A stretch of 64,000 nucleotides of DNA from the NCBI GenBank assembly GCA_047495785.1, contig JBLDXI010000010.1:1488001-1552000 (forward strand), in the 5' to 3' direction. Source of the DNA: Lepidodermella squamata (lineage: Eukaryota; Gastrotricha). The first letter of the stretch is position 1; the number at the start of each line of letters is the position of its first letter. Of the stretch, positions 55,975 to 64,000 are shown piece after piece. The notes under the pieces are model-generated. The model searched no databases. It was given only the letters and a program-made list of their open reading frames with translations, and was not told the DNA's origin. The translations under genes and the position numbers were made by a program.

Positions 55975-56229
55975 TCAGCGGAGCAAACTTCGCCACAGCC
56001 CTCTTCGGAACGGCATTGGGTTGTAAATTGCTCCGAAATGGTTAGCCACCTCTTTTGGCTCCTCCAGTTCAGGTTCTTGATTGTCGATATCGGCTTCAGC
56101 GGAATCGTCGTCTGTATCGTAGCGATTTCTGCCCTCAATTCTGTAGTTGATGAGTGCAAATCCAAGTACGCGATATGCACAAATAGACAAAATAATGCCG
56201 AGAGTCAGACAAACTGACAGTTGTGTCAT
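55975..56229 (-). CDS. Small secreted peptide precursor 4
   Basis: Single exon, 84 residues. Signal peptide MTQLSVCLTLGIILSICAYR, then FALINYRIEGRNRYDTD, an acidic stretch (DDDSAEADIDNQEPELEEP) and a basic C-terminus (NPMPFRRGLWRSLLR). It pairs closely with precursor 5: the (F/Y)AL(I/M)NYR..NRY motif, the AEAD acidic core and the GLWR ending are all shared. A cationic, tryptophan-containing tail after an acidic spacer is the usual plan for charge-neutralised antimicrobial or other bioactive peptides. Function is inference only. Confidence 0.68.
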   Translation of the reverse strand: MTQLSVCLTLGIILSICAYRVLGFALINYRIEGRNRYDTDDDSAEADIDNQEPELEEPKEVANHFGAIYNPMPFRRGLWRSLLR

Positions 56230-56534
56230 TTAGACAAAAAAGAACAGAAATGAAATGAAACTCGGTATTTTTCTAGGCCATATCAGTAATCAGCAGCCGC
56301 GTCGTATTTTCATTATGTTTACTTCTAAGGACTCTCACTGAGAGCTATTTCACATTGTATCTGGATCAATACATACAAACACAAAATAATAAGCTCATTT
56401 TACTTTGTTTGTAGTAGAAGTACTGCATGCGCTAAAAATAAGGAGTGAAAAGTGAAAATATCAACATCCTCCCTCTCTAAGATGCCTTACAAAATGATTG
56501 AATAACTAAATTATACCATTGTTTATTTTGAAGT
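56230..56534. other. Spacer between peptide genes 4 and 5
   Basis: 305 bp, no gene seen. GTTTATTTTG at 56520 gives AATAAAC on the minus strand, a likely polyadenylation signal for gene 5. Confidence 0.4.
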
Positions 56535-56765
56535 CTATAAAATTCTACGCCACAGTCCTTTTCGCTGGTTAAATGAGCCATGCAAGGTGCTGATGTGGTT
56601 TACAACAGATCCAATAGCTGGCTCCAGGTCAGCCTCAGCTAGGTCACGCTCACTCGACAAGTCCAGCCCATACCGGTTGTGATCGTCAACCCGGTAATTC
56701 ATCAACGCATAGCCGAAGACAACATCCAAAAACACGAAGCTGACCATAATCGTCATGAAATTCAT
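56535..56765 (-). CDS. Small secreted peptide precursor 5
   Basis: Single exon, 76 residues. Signal peptide MNFMTIMVSFVFLDVVFG, then YALMNYRVDDHNRYGLD, an acidic part (SSERDLAEADLEPA) and the C-terminus SFNQRKGLWRRIL. Direct paralog of precursor 4 and separated from it by about 300 bp, which indicates a recent tandem duplication. No cysteines in the mature part. Confidence 0.68.
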   Translation of the reverse strand: MNFMTIMVSFVFLDVVFGYALMNYRVDDHNRYGLDLSSERDLAEADLEPAIGSVVNHISTLHGSFNQRKGLWRRIL

Positions 56766-56876
56766 TCTCGGAAAAACTTGAAAAAAGCAAAAGTCCCCAG
56801 GGTGTCTAACAGATCACATGTTTATTTTTACATAGCTAGGAGGTATGAGTTTCATGTATAGGAAATAATCTATGAT

Positions 56877-57188
56877 CTAATACATCATTCGCCATATGTG
56901 TCGTTGCTTGTAGCCGCGGGCCTTCTCGTCAAGCCGGCTCATAATGCGGAAGGCCATGCGCGCTAAATCGCGGTCTTCAGACAGGAAAAAGTAGTAGTAG
57001 TAGTACTCCTCATCATTCAGCGTACTGATAGCCGTATCATCTTCATCCGAGTCGAACATGCCGCGATACACGGGCTGCGTGAACAGATTGGCATACGCAT
57101 TGATGAACAGGTTGAAATGTACTAGAAGCAGTAAAATTGTCCCTAAATTCATCCCGAAAATAATACCCATACAAAAAACACCCGCCAC
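56877..57188 (-). CDS. Small secreted peptide precursor 6 (start uncertain)
   Basis: Single exon, up to 103 residues. Three in-frame methionines precede a long hydrophobic segment. Starting at MNLGTILLLLVHFNLFINAY gives the most normal signal peptide. The mature part has an acidic core (FDSDEDDTAISTLNDEE), a run YYYYYFF, and a basic C-terminus (KARGYKQRHIWRMMY) whose W-R-hydrophobic ending recalls precursors 4 and 5. The tyrosine run is encoded by a TAC repeat. Function unknown. Confidence 0.6.
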   Translation of the reverse strand: MAGVFCMGIIFGMNLGTILLLLVHFNLFINAYANLFTQPVYRGMFDSDEDDTAISTLNDEEYYYYYFFLSEDRDLARMAFRIMSRLDEKARGYKQRHIWRMMY

Positions 57189-57269
57189 TTTACGCCGCCG
57201 CGGTGCAAACGCATCATAATAGCCAGGAAATTGAGCTGTTGAAATTTTTTTTATTAAAATATAGCTACT

Positions 57270-57569
57270 TCAGAAGGCAAATCTAGCAAGTCTTAGTCGG
57301 CTCTTCAGAGTTGGCTGCCAGTGCCTTGACATTTTCTGCCCATCTGTATCGTAGTACTGCTTATGTGGCACGGCTTGAATGAGTTGAAAGTGATGGCCCT
57401 GCTCGTCGGTGATGACATCCTCCATTTCTTCATCAGCGTATTCATCTTCCGACGAATCTTGATCGCTGAAATCAACACGACTCATCGGCATTAATGGCTT
57501 CACAAAGCCGTGAATCGCCACGACATAGCTGATCAGGATGAGAATAAGTAGTTGTTTTCGGGCAAGCAT
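57270..57569 (-). CDS. Small secreted peptide precursor 7
   Basis: Single exon, 99 residues. Signal peptide MLARKQLLILILISYVVAIHG, then FVKPLMPMSRVDFSD and a strongly acidic stretch (QDSSEDEYADEEMEDVITDE), then a neutral section with HKQYYDTDGQK and a basic C-terminus (SRHWQPTLKSRLRLARFAF). Acidic-then-basic layout as in precursors 4-6. A minus-strand AATAAAA lies just downstream near 57250. No cysteines in the mature part. Confidence 0.65.
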   Translation of the reverse strand: MLARKQLLILILISYVVAIHGFVKPLMPMSRVDFSDQDSSEDEYADEEMEDVITDEQGHHFQLIQAVPHKQYYDTDGQKMSRHWQPTLKSRLRLARFAF

Positions 57570-57868
57570 TACAATTTAAATTTTTCTGAGTATACTGAGC
57601 AAAATCATTTGCATCGCGCAATTTTAATCTGGCCACTGGCCGCCGCGAGGGATTGCGTGGTGTTTCAACAGCTTTTTTACGCACGATATCGTCGCACAGG
57701 GACCTATAGAGGAGTGGCACCAATTGATTGAGTGACCTACTCGCGCGGTAATCACATGATTGCGTGGAGTACAATATTATATTATGACGCTAATAATGAA
57801 ACCTGCGAAAATCAAGGGCCCGCTAGAAACTGGAAAATGAAGCTTTATTGATAAAACAGCATCATATT

Positions 57869-58102
57869 TTAATCGTCATTTTTCTCGACTACAGCATTGC
57901 TGTGCTTCATTTTATGAAATTGCTGTCGCCAACCAGACGGCACGAATAATTTTCCGTAATTTTTTGCTGGGTCGCTTTTGTTTCTCGAGCTGCTTTGTGC
58001 AGCAAACCATCGTGCTTTGACAGGGTTCACTAGCTCCTCGTAAGCTGCTGCAAGGCATGAAGACGCCAGAAGAAGCAAAATAACCAAACTTCGATTAAGC
58101 AT
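57869..58102 (-). CDS. Small secreted peptide precursor 8
   Basis: Single exon, 77 residues. Signal peptide MLNRSLVILLLLASSCLAAA, then YEELVNPVKARWFAAQSSSR and a mainly basic remainder (GKLFVPSGWRQQFHKMKHSN) ending VVEKNDD. It departs from the others in having little acidic sequence. AATAAAGC on the minus strand near 57845 is a good polyadenylation signal. Function unknown. Confidence 0.6.
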   Translation of the reverse strand: MLNRSLVILLLLASSCLAAAYEELVNPVKARWFAAQSSSRNKSDPAKNYGKLFVPSGWRQQFHKMKHSNAVVEKNDD

Positions 58103-58693
58103 ATTTTTGCGTGATATCTAAAAAATGTGTGAATGAGAGTAACTCAATGGGCGAACGATAAATTGAATCTGGCAAGTGACTTAATGGGATACCAATAATA
58201 GCTGAAGATAATCCTATTTGAGGCCGGGCTTTGATCGAAATCTGATCGAACTTTTCTGTCACGCGATGAAGATCCGCTAATAGACTCATATGCTGATCCG
58301 ACGTTTATAGGGCGCCCACTCCATTAGCGTGGTCAGAAGAATGTCTACTCATCAATTTCACGGTGTCTGCACCCTAAAACGTCGCTGTCATCGAATGAGT
58401 ACTATCAGCATTCTAATATCCTAATTTCTTCTGCATGTTGTAACTTGCTAATAGGGTGAAAAAGCACTGGCCAAGCTGAAAGCCATTGATTTCATTGACC
58501 GCTGTGAAGCAGGAAACAACCATTATTGACCTGATGCCAAAGTGCAATGACGCACATGGCCTCGAATGACCAATGCTTAGCTACAGCCACTACCCACTCA
58601 CAACACACCAAGCAAATAATTTATTTATCAATCGAAAAAATAAATTTAGAATTCACACTCATCTCAGCCGAATGAATCACATATCATCTAATC
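58103..58693. other. Spacer between peptide genes 8 and 9
   Basis: 591 bp, no gene seen. A minus-strand TATAAA at 58304-58309 may belong to gene 8, implying a leader of about 170 bases. ATTTATTTATC near 58619 gives AATAAA for gene 9. Confidence 0.35.
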
Positions 58694-59044
58694 TCACAGC
58701 CATTGCGAGTAGTATTTTGGGAAATTCGCCGCGTCTTTTTCGACCTGTTCGTCTGACCGTAGGTTGTTCATAGGCCTGCGGCCATATGGTCGGTCGTTCT
58801 TCCGATCAGAGTTTCCACGATTGCCGCGATTGTTCATATAGTTACCGAGTAGATACGTCCCAGGTGCAGCTCTTTTGATCATCATTCGCCACGAGCCAAC
58901 GCCGTCTTCATCTTCAGCTTCTTCACTTGAACCACCGTCGTATTTCAGCTTGTAGCTATCTCGAATGCCCAATGTGTTGAAGCAGTGAGTCAAATTCGCA
59001 AATAGGAAGATAGCAGCAAGTATCAAGATACAGAAATTTGCCAT
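58694..59044 (-). CDS. Small secreted peptide precursor 9
   Basis: Single exon, 116 residues, the longest of the array. Signal peptide MANFCILILAAIFLFANLTH, then an N-terminal section LGIRDSYKLKYDGG, an acidic run (SSEEAEDEDG), a Lys-Arg site in WRMMIKRAAPGTYLLGNYM, an Asn/Gly/Arg-rich part (NNRGNRGNSDRKNDRPYGRR) and the end NFPKYYSQWL. The acidic run followed by KR suggests proteolytic release of the C-terminal part. Function unknown. Confidence 0.65.
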   Translation of the reverse strand: MANFCILILAAIFLFANLTHCFNTLGIRDSYKLKYDGGSSEEAEDEDGVGSWRMMIKRAAPGTYLLGNYMNNRGNRGNSDRKNDRPYGRRPMNNLRSDEQVEKDAANFPKYYSQWL

Positions 59045-59510
59045 ATCGCTCGCCTAAAATTTCACAGAAATCAGGAGAGGTAGGGCTGAGATGTTTGAAA
59101 GTAGAATAAAATGAAGTGCCAATATAAAAGGAATTCAGGTGGGAGTGGCAAAAAGTCGAGGCGGGGTGAAATCGTTAGCTTTTCTAACGCGAAGCTAGAA
59201 GGGAAATGGCTGCTCAGCCTTCACATTGAGGAAATTGCCGATACAAAAGGCACTATGAGTGCTCCGGCGTACCAAGCATTATAATCATGGAATACGGGAA
59301 AAAAACAACACTTTTTCGATTGAATACTTAATTCAGAGTCCGCCTGTTATCGCAACACCCTGGAGGTTAAAAACTGCCCCCAATATTAGATCCAGAATAA
59401 TTTTATTAAATTATCACCCATTCAGACAAAATAATGTCAAACTTCCCTTTTCATTTGATACTCCCGCATAATAGCACGCATTAGTCAAGTAATAATGGGT
59501 AATTAACGCA
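59045..59510. other. Spacer between the peptide array and anion-channel subunit 1
   Basis: 466 bp, no gene seen on either strand. It holds the upstream region of peptide gene 9 and the 3' flank of the channel gene. Confidence 0.4.
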
Positions 59511-61199
59511 TCAAGACGTATCATGCATATGAATATAGTCGGTAGTCATTTCTTTAGCAGCGAGTGATAAATAATGGTTCCAGTAGTACACATTGAACAA
59601 GAAGAAAATTGCTGGGAAGCCAAATCTTGACACCCATTCGATACGGCTAGGGATAGAATGCGATATCACACAGCTGCATTGAAAATCATTGCCCATGTCG
59701 ATTTCTTCATCAGAGTCCGAGTCAAGAGCGAATACGAATCTTATGCTTCTTCTTCGACCATCATCGTCCGACAATCCGCTATCACTGTCCTTGCCACATT
59801 GCCGCTTTTTCATTCTCATTTTCAACTCTTGGCTCTTTTGCTTTGCCTCTAGTCTGGCTTGACAGGCTTTCAATCTTTTTTCGATATATGTCACTAAGGC
59901 ATATTCGAGGAGCGCGAGGAATACGATGCAGAAAGAGATTAGCATGTAAATATCGAGGGCTTTGAGGTAGGATATGTTAGGGAGGCCTGCTTTGAAGCCA
60001 CTGCTTGTGAATGTCACCATAGTGAGCACTAGAAACCGAAAAATTTATCAAATGGTGGGATTTTCGGAAAATCATACCAGTTGTAACTCCTAGGGTGACT
60101 CTTGCTGGCGGGACATTTCTCGGTACCCAAAAGCTAATCCATGATATGACGACAATCAAAGAAGACGGAATGTAGATTTGAATCATGTAGTAGCCCAAGT
60201 TTCTCTCGAAGAACATGTCAAAGACCAGCCGGGAGTGATTTGAACCATCCTCTCTCACAGCGAAGTCTTCAACAGCCCGATAGCCTAGAATGGAGTAATG
60301 GATCAAGGCACCAGCTGCTTCATCGAAACCAGCCGCATTCGTATCTCGCCATTTGTACACAACATCTTTAGCAGTTTGTCCGAAAGACTCAACTAAGAAA
60401 ATCGTTTAGCCGCATAAAATCGATATTAATTAAATAACTAACTGTTTAGAGAGCACTTTTGATGGTCCAGCTATGAATGTACTGTAAAAATCGCGATAAA
60501 TTTAGAAAAATCTGGCCTTACCGGGAAATATTTGAAGTACATCGGGCAAATTGCTCGGACAGTTAGACGGTACGACTGAGTCACGTGACCATCCGGCATA
60601 ATCCTCAAAAACGCGTTCAAATTCGTTACAGTGTGAAAAATCGACGATTTCTCATTCACAAAGAACGTATCCGGCCTCCAGAGGCTCGTGTAGTAAAACC
60701 CCGATAGCGCAATCGAGTCTTCAATATGGTCGTAGGTATGATGAGCCGAGCTCCACGCCAGCCTGTCATCCTTCCACATTTGCCGGAAGTAGAAATCGAT
60801 GGTAAAATCCATGTTTGACTCTGAAATTCTGCTTATGCTGTTCACAAATATAGTGCAAGTAACTTGGACGGGCTTTTGAGCAACATCTGGCCTGACCCAA
60901 ACGTCATAGCCGCGTCTTCTCAATCGCATGAAAAACTCTGTGGCGTTAAGACTGTGCGGCTTCGCCGTCGAAGGATTCAAAGTCGTTGTTCGCCGCGTGT
61001 TGAATGCCTCGCGGAAATAATGGTCGATATCTGTAATTTCGTTGACGAGACCACTCGACACAACCATGTTGTTCCGTAAATAGCTCTCTGTCTCCTCTTT
61101 GTCAAATTGAGTCGAAGCTTGGGTGTTCATATGCAGCACAAACGGGTCGGATATCGATATCCCAACATTTAAAAGTAGTATAACAAGGGCTACCCACAT
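59511..61199 (-). CDS. Anion-type Cys-loop receptor subunit 1 (GABA-A/glycine/GluCl-like)
   Basis: Four exons, 61199-60522, 60470-60443, 60392-60078 and 60028-59511, encode 512 residues. Signal peptide MWVALVILLLNVGISIS. The extracellular domain has LWRPDTFFVNEKSSIFHTVT, MPDGHVTQSYRLTV and a standard 13-residue Cys loop (CPMYFKYFPLDHQKC). The 28-bp second exon encodes the FPLDHQKC end. M1 is GYYMIQIYIPSSLIVVISW. M2 is preceded by PPARVTLGVTT, whose Pro-Ala-Arg is the hallmark of anion-selective channels. M3 is ISYLKALDIYMLISF. The M3-M4 loop is basic and then acidic (about 80-90 residues). M4 is in RIEWVSRFGFPAIFFLF. No second extracellular cysteine pair is seen, so a GABA-type identity is favoured over glycine or GluCl. 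Paralog of the next gene. Confidence 0.9.
60443..60470 (-). other. 28-bp microexon of anion-channel subunit 1
   Basis: Bounded by an ATAG acceptor and a GTTAGT donor. It encodes the second half of the Cys loop including its second cysteine. The equivalent exon in the neighbouring gene is also exactly 28 bp (62487-62514). Confidence 0.85.
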
Positions 61200-61634
61200 A
61201 GCTATGGGAGAAATATCGGAAGTTTTACAAATGAGGCATTAAGCGAGTCTTTACGAGAGTTTAACACGTTATCGGCGCCGGAAGTGAGAAATTACAGCCA
61301 TTTCCTACGAGATTTGTTTACAATGCCTCACCTACTATCAGTAACATCTCCCATCTTCTGTTAAATAGGGCAATAAATCGTCTATTTATACAACGAACGT
61401 GCTACAGTGCAATACAAATACACTTACTACTGCGATAATATATCGGATTATCCTCGATTTTTTTGGGGCGAGAAACGTCAAAGTCGTGTTTTATTTGGGT
61501 AATACACTCAAGACGTCGATTCCCGCAAGAATTCTCGCATGCAATAGAACAATTACTAGCTGGGATTTTAAGACAGAAAAATCAATAAATAGCCAGTAAA
61601 TATAAAGGCTGTTATTTTTTTTTGAAAAAGTTGT
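61200..61634. other. Spacer between the two anion-channel genes
   Basis: 435 bp, no gene seen. Minus-strand TATAAA near 61384 is a possible core promoter element for subunit 1 with a leader of about 150 bases. Confidence 0.35.
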
Positions 61635-63423
61635 TCAGTCGTCCAGATTAAAATCGACAAAGCCTTCGTCGCCCTCGACTTCGTCCAGATGATTGTTTAA
61701 GAAGTGGTCCCAGTATATGTAATTGAAGAGGCCGTAAATAGCCGGGAAGCAGAAGCGCGATACCCACTCGATGCGACTCGGCAGCGAATGCGGAATATCG
61801 CAGCTTATCGTATACTCGTCATCAGATAATGACAGGCGTCTAAATTCTGGCTCTGCCATTCTTTTGCGCAGAGATACACAATCTTTCGACCGCTTCTCTG
61901 CAAAAACAAAAGATTTAAGGAGTTAACCAAAAAATTGAAGAGCTTACCAACATACGAGACTATGGCATATTCCAATAAGGCACAAAATACCATTACAAAG
62001 GATACCAGTAAGAAAATGTCCATAGCTTTCAAATAGGAAATATTAGGCAGGCCTACTTTGAAGCTCATATTTGCGAAGGTAGTCATGGTAAGGACTGTTG
62101 TTACTCCTAGACTAACTCTAGCCGGGGCTGAGTTCCTCGGTATCCAGAAGCTAATCCATGAAATCACGACTATCAAACACGCTGGGATGTAGATTTGGGT
62201 TAGGTAGAAGCCGAGATTTCTAGCGAGGTAGATGTCGAACACCAGGCGGGAGTGGTTGTAGCCATCTTGGCGCAGGGCCCATGTTTCGAGGGTGCGGAAG
62301 CCGTGGATTACGAAGTGGAGTAGAGATCCAGCCTCTGAGCTGAAAGCTGCCGCCTCTGTATTGACACCGGTATCGTCTGGATCACTGCGATACCACTTGT
62401 AGACCATATCGTTGTATGGAAAGGCATACGATTCAACTTAAATGGTAAAATATAAGAAATAGTAATGAAAACAAAGGAAAACACACCATAAAGTGGGCAT
62501 CTTTGATGGTCAAGCTGTTCAAATCCTTCATTAATTATTAAAGGTGGCATTCATTTCAATTTTACCGGGAAATATTTGAAGTTCATGTAGCAAGTTGCGC
62601 GTACGGTCAGTCGAAGTGATTGCGTAACATGGCCATCTGGCATTATTTGAATGTAGGAATTTAAACCGGTCACGTGATGAAATGACGCCATCTTTTCATT
62701 GACAAAATACGTATCAGGACGCCATACAGCTTTATAAAAAAACATTTTCATTGATGAATGAAAGGAAAAAAATTGCCTACCTGAGTAAAATTCTGCTGAC
62801 GATATCATTATTGACTCTTCCGCATCGTCCTCTTCATGAGTTACGCTCCATTTCAGTCGATGATCCGTCCAAGTTTGACGGATGTACAGATCCGCCGTGT
62901 AGTCCATCTCTGCCTCTGAAATTCGACTAATGGCGCTGATAAAAATCGCACAGGTGACCACAACAGGTGTCGAGTAAACGTTAGGCCTCAATCGAGGGTC
63001 GTAGCCAGACCTTCGAAGACGAATGAAGAACGCCGTGATATTCGGGTAGTTTTTCGGTTCTTTAAAACCCGCTGGATGGGCTTCATCTCCGTGTTCACCC
63101 TCGTGAGGATCAGCGACGACTATTATTTCGTTGACTGATTGTGACTTCATCGGATTCCCGGTCGGCCTAACAGGTTTTGTTGGCGCAATTGGTATTTCTG
63201 TTGTTTTTGGAGCAGATGGGGTCAACATTTCTGAAGTGAGGTCTTCAATTTCATACACAACAGCGTCAGTAATTTCATTCAAAACACCGCTTTGAATTGT
63301 GTTCGGACCCTGAGTTGTCGCAGCATCGCCGCCCAAGTTACCTGTCCCTGGAGTAGATGGAGCCAAAATGGGTCTAAAAGTTGATAGATTTGCAAAAAGG
63401 AAATAAAGGCAGGATTGATACAT
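61635..63423 (-). CDS. Anion-type Cys-loop receptor subunit 2 with long N-terminal linker
   Basis: Five exons, 63423-62781, 62729-62566, 62514-62487, 62436-61948 and 61897-61635, encode 528 residues. The hydrophobic start MYQSCLYFLFANLSTF acts as a weak signal peptide. An acceptor-like site at about 63375 leaves open that the true first exon is upstream. An unusual Thr/Pro-rich, acidic linker of about 120 residues follows, containing VLNEITDAVVYEIEDL, which matches GLVNEITDIDHYFREAF in subunit 1. The core has VWRPDTYFVNEKMASFHHVT, a 13-residue Cys loop (CYMNFKYFPLDHQRC) and M2 preceded by SAPARVSLGVTTVLTMTTF (anion motif). The M3-M4 loop is short (about 40-45 residues). The 62730-62780 intron has no in-frame stop, so retained-intron transcripts would add 17 residues. 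Confidence 0.85.
62487..62514 (-). other. 28-bp microexon of anion-channel subunit 2
   Basis: Acceptor GAACAG and donor GTGTGT flank 28 bases encoding LDHQRCPLYG. Identical length, phase and position to the microexon of subunit 1. Confidence 0.85.
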
Positions 63424-63947
63424 GCTTGTAATTAAATGCTGCTTTTTCAGTTCATCTTCGCCATTTTTGCTGGTAGAATTTTCGCAAAATTCAGTGTTAA
63501 CATATTTTTCTCAAAAACGTCTTCTCAAGGGAGATCCAGGGCATCCAATCTTGCAAATATGCGATATTTATCATAGATTTTAGTCTCACTTTTCAATAAT
63601 TCGAGTTATTCTGTATAAATGTTTCGACACCTTTTTATTTTCTCACTGACCAGTTTTGTCTTTAAGGGAATTAGTATATTTATTCCGTGTTAACAAAATT
63701 GCGAGCTTTTTCATTGTATATTTCGAGAATCATCGTGATTACGTAGGTAAGTTGCTTTCAAACTCTGCTATCGTTTGTTAAAACTCTCAACCCCACAGTT
63801 AATTACGCGCCCACAAACCACGCAAGCAGAAAAATGGCTGCGTAAACACACGTAACAATAATGACTCATCACAATATAAAACCAACCATTTTTTACGCTC
63901 ATTCATAAAAAACAGTTTTTTCCAAAAAACTAAGAGTCAACTACTTG
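63424..63947. other. Divergent spacer at right end
   Basis: No gene recognised between the anion-channel gene on the minus strand and the apparent gene start at 63948 on the plus strand. A possible upstream exon of the channel gene was not identified. Confidence 0.35.
63875..63880 (+). promoter_or_regulatory. Candidate TATA box for right-edge gene
   Basis: TATAAA in CACAATATAAAACC, about 70 bases upstream of the ATG at 63948, a suitable distance for a core promoter with a short leader. Confidence 0.45.
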
Positions 63948-64000
63948 ATGAAAACTTACTTGTGCTTTGCTTCTCTTGCTACGTTGATCGTAGCCGCAAT
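63948..64000 (+). CDS. Start of a probable secreted protein (truncated by window edge)
   Basis: ATG followed by 17 in-frame codons reading MKTYLCFASLATLIVAA, a textbook signal peptide, with a TATA box at a suitable distance upstream. It runs off the right edge, so the product cannot be identified. By position and signal peptide it could be a further member of the small secreted peptide set. Confidence 0.5.
   Translation, partial: MKTYLCFASLATLIVAA

Noticed and set aside
53768-59044. Interpretation of the peptide genes as an operon
   Set aside because: Most genes have their own AATAAA-like signal and spacers of 100-600 bp, and two or three have separate TATA-like sequences, so independent transcription is more likely.

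Overview
This window is nuclear DNA from an invertebrate animal with a compact genome. Genes are split by very short introns (mostly 45-75 bp, GT-AG, with at least two GC-AG). They encode animal-specific proteins: EGF, laminin-G-like, ShKT and CCP/sushi modules, class C GPCRs and Cys-loop receptor subunits. A degenerate interstitial (CCCTAA)n tract fits a TTAGGG-type telomere ancestry, which argues weakly against nematodes (TTAGGC) and arthropods (TTAGG). I cannot name the phylum or species from sequence alone.

Layout. (1) Positions 3-33353, minus strand: a tandem array of four large single-pass receptor-like genes. Three are near-identical in plan: signal peptide, five laminin-G-like domains alternating with EGF domains, further EGFs, two ShKT, several CCP, one membrane helix and a basic tail of about 110 residues. 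Copy A runs off the left edge, copies B and C are complete, and copy D is a shorter divergent relative with one laminin-G domain. Between B and C sits an intronless class C GPCR (17122-19428, minus). (2) 33736-38316, minus: an 11-exon GABA-B-like metabotropic receptor with a C-terminal coiled coil. (3) 38317-43212: 4.9 kb with no recognisable gene, holding a 718-bp transposon-like element. (4) 43213-49091, minus: two short-chain dehydrogenase/reductase genes of the retinol dehydrogenase type, with a 3-kb spacer carrying a foldback element. (5) 49759-53704, plus: three tandem nicotinic-like Cys-loop subunit genes. (6) 53768-59044, minus: nine single-exon genes for small secreted peptides of 76-116 residues, with a signal peptide, an acidic middle and usually a basic aromatic C-terminus. 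(7) 59511-63423, minus: two anion-type (GABA-A/glycine/GluCl-like) Cys-loop subunit genes. (8) 63948 to the right edge, plus: the start of another apparent secreted protein.

Together the right half looks like a chemical-signalling neighbourhood: a metabotropic GABA-B-like receptor, cation-type and anion-type ligand-gated channels, and an array of candidate secreted peptide ligands. The left half is a rapidly duplicating surface-receptor array whose modules are encoded by symmetrical phase-1 exons. A family of short MITE-like elements with the terminal motif CAGKGTGCGAAGTA is scattered through introns and spacers. Exon boundaries were derived by hand from splice signals, reading phase and comparison among paralogs. 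For every complete gene the exon lengths sum to a multiple of three, so most boundaries should be right to within a base or two.
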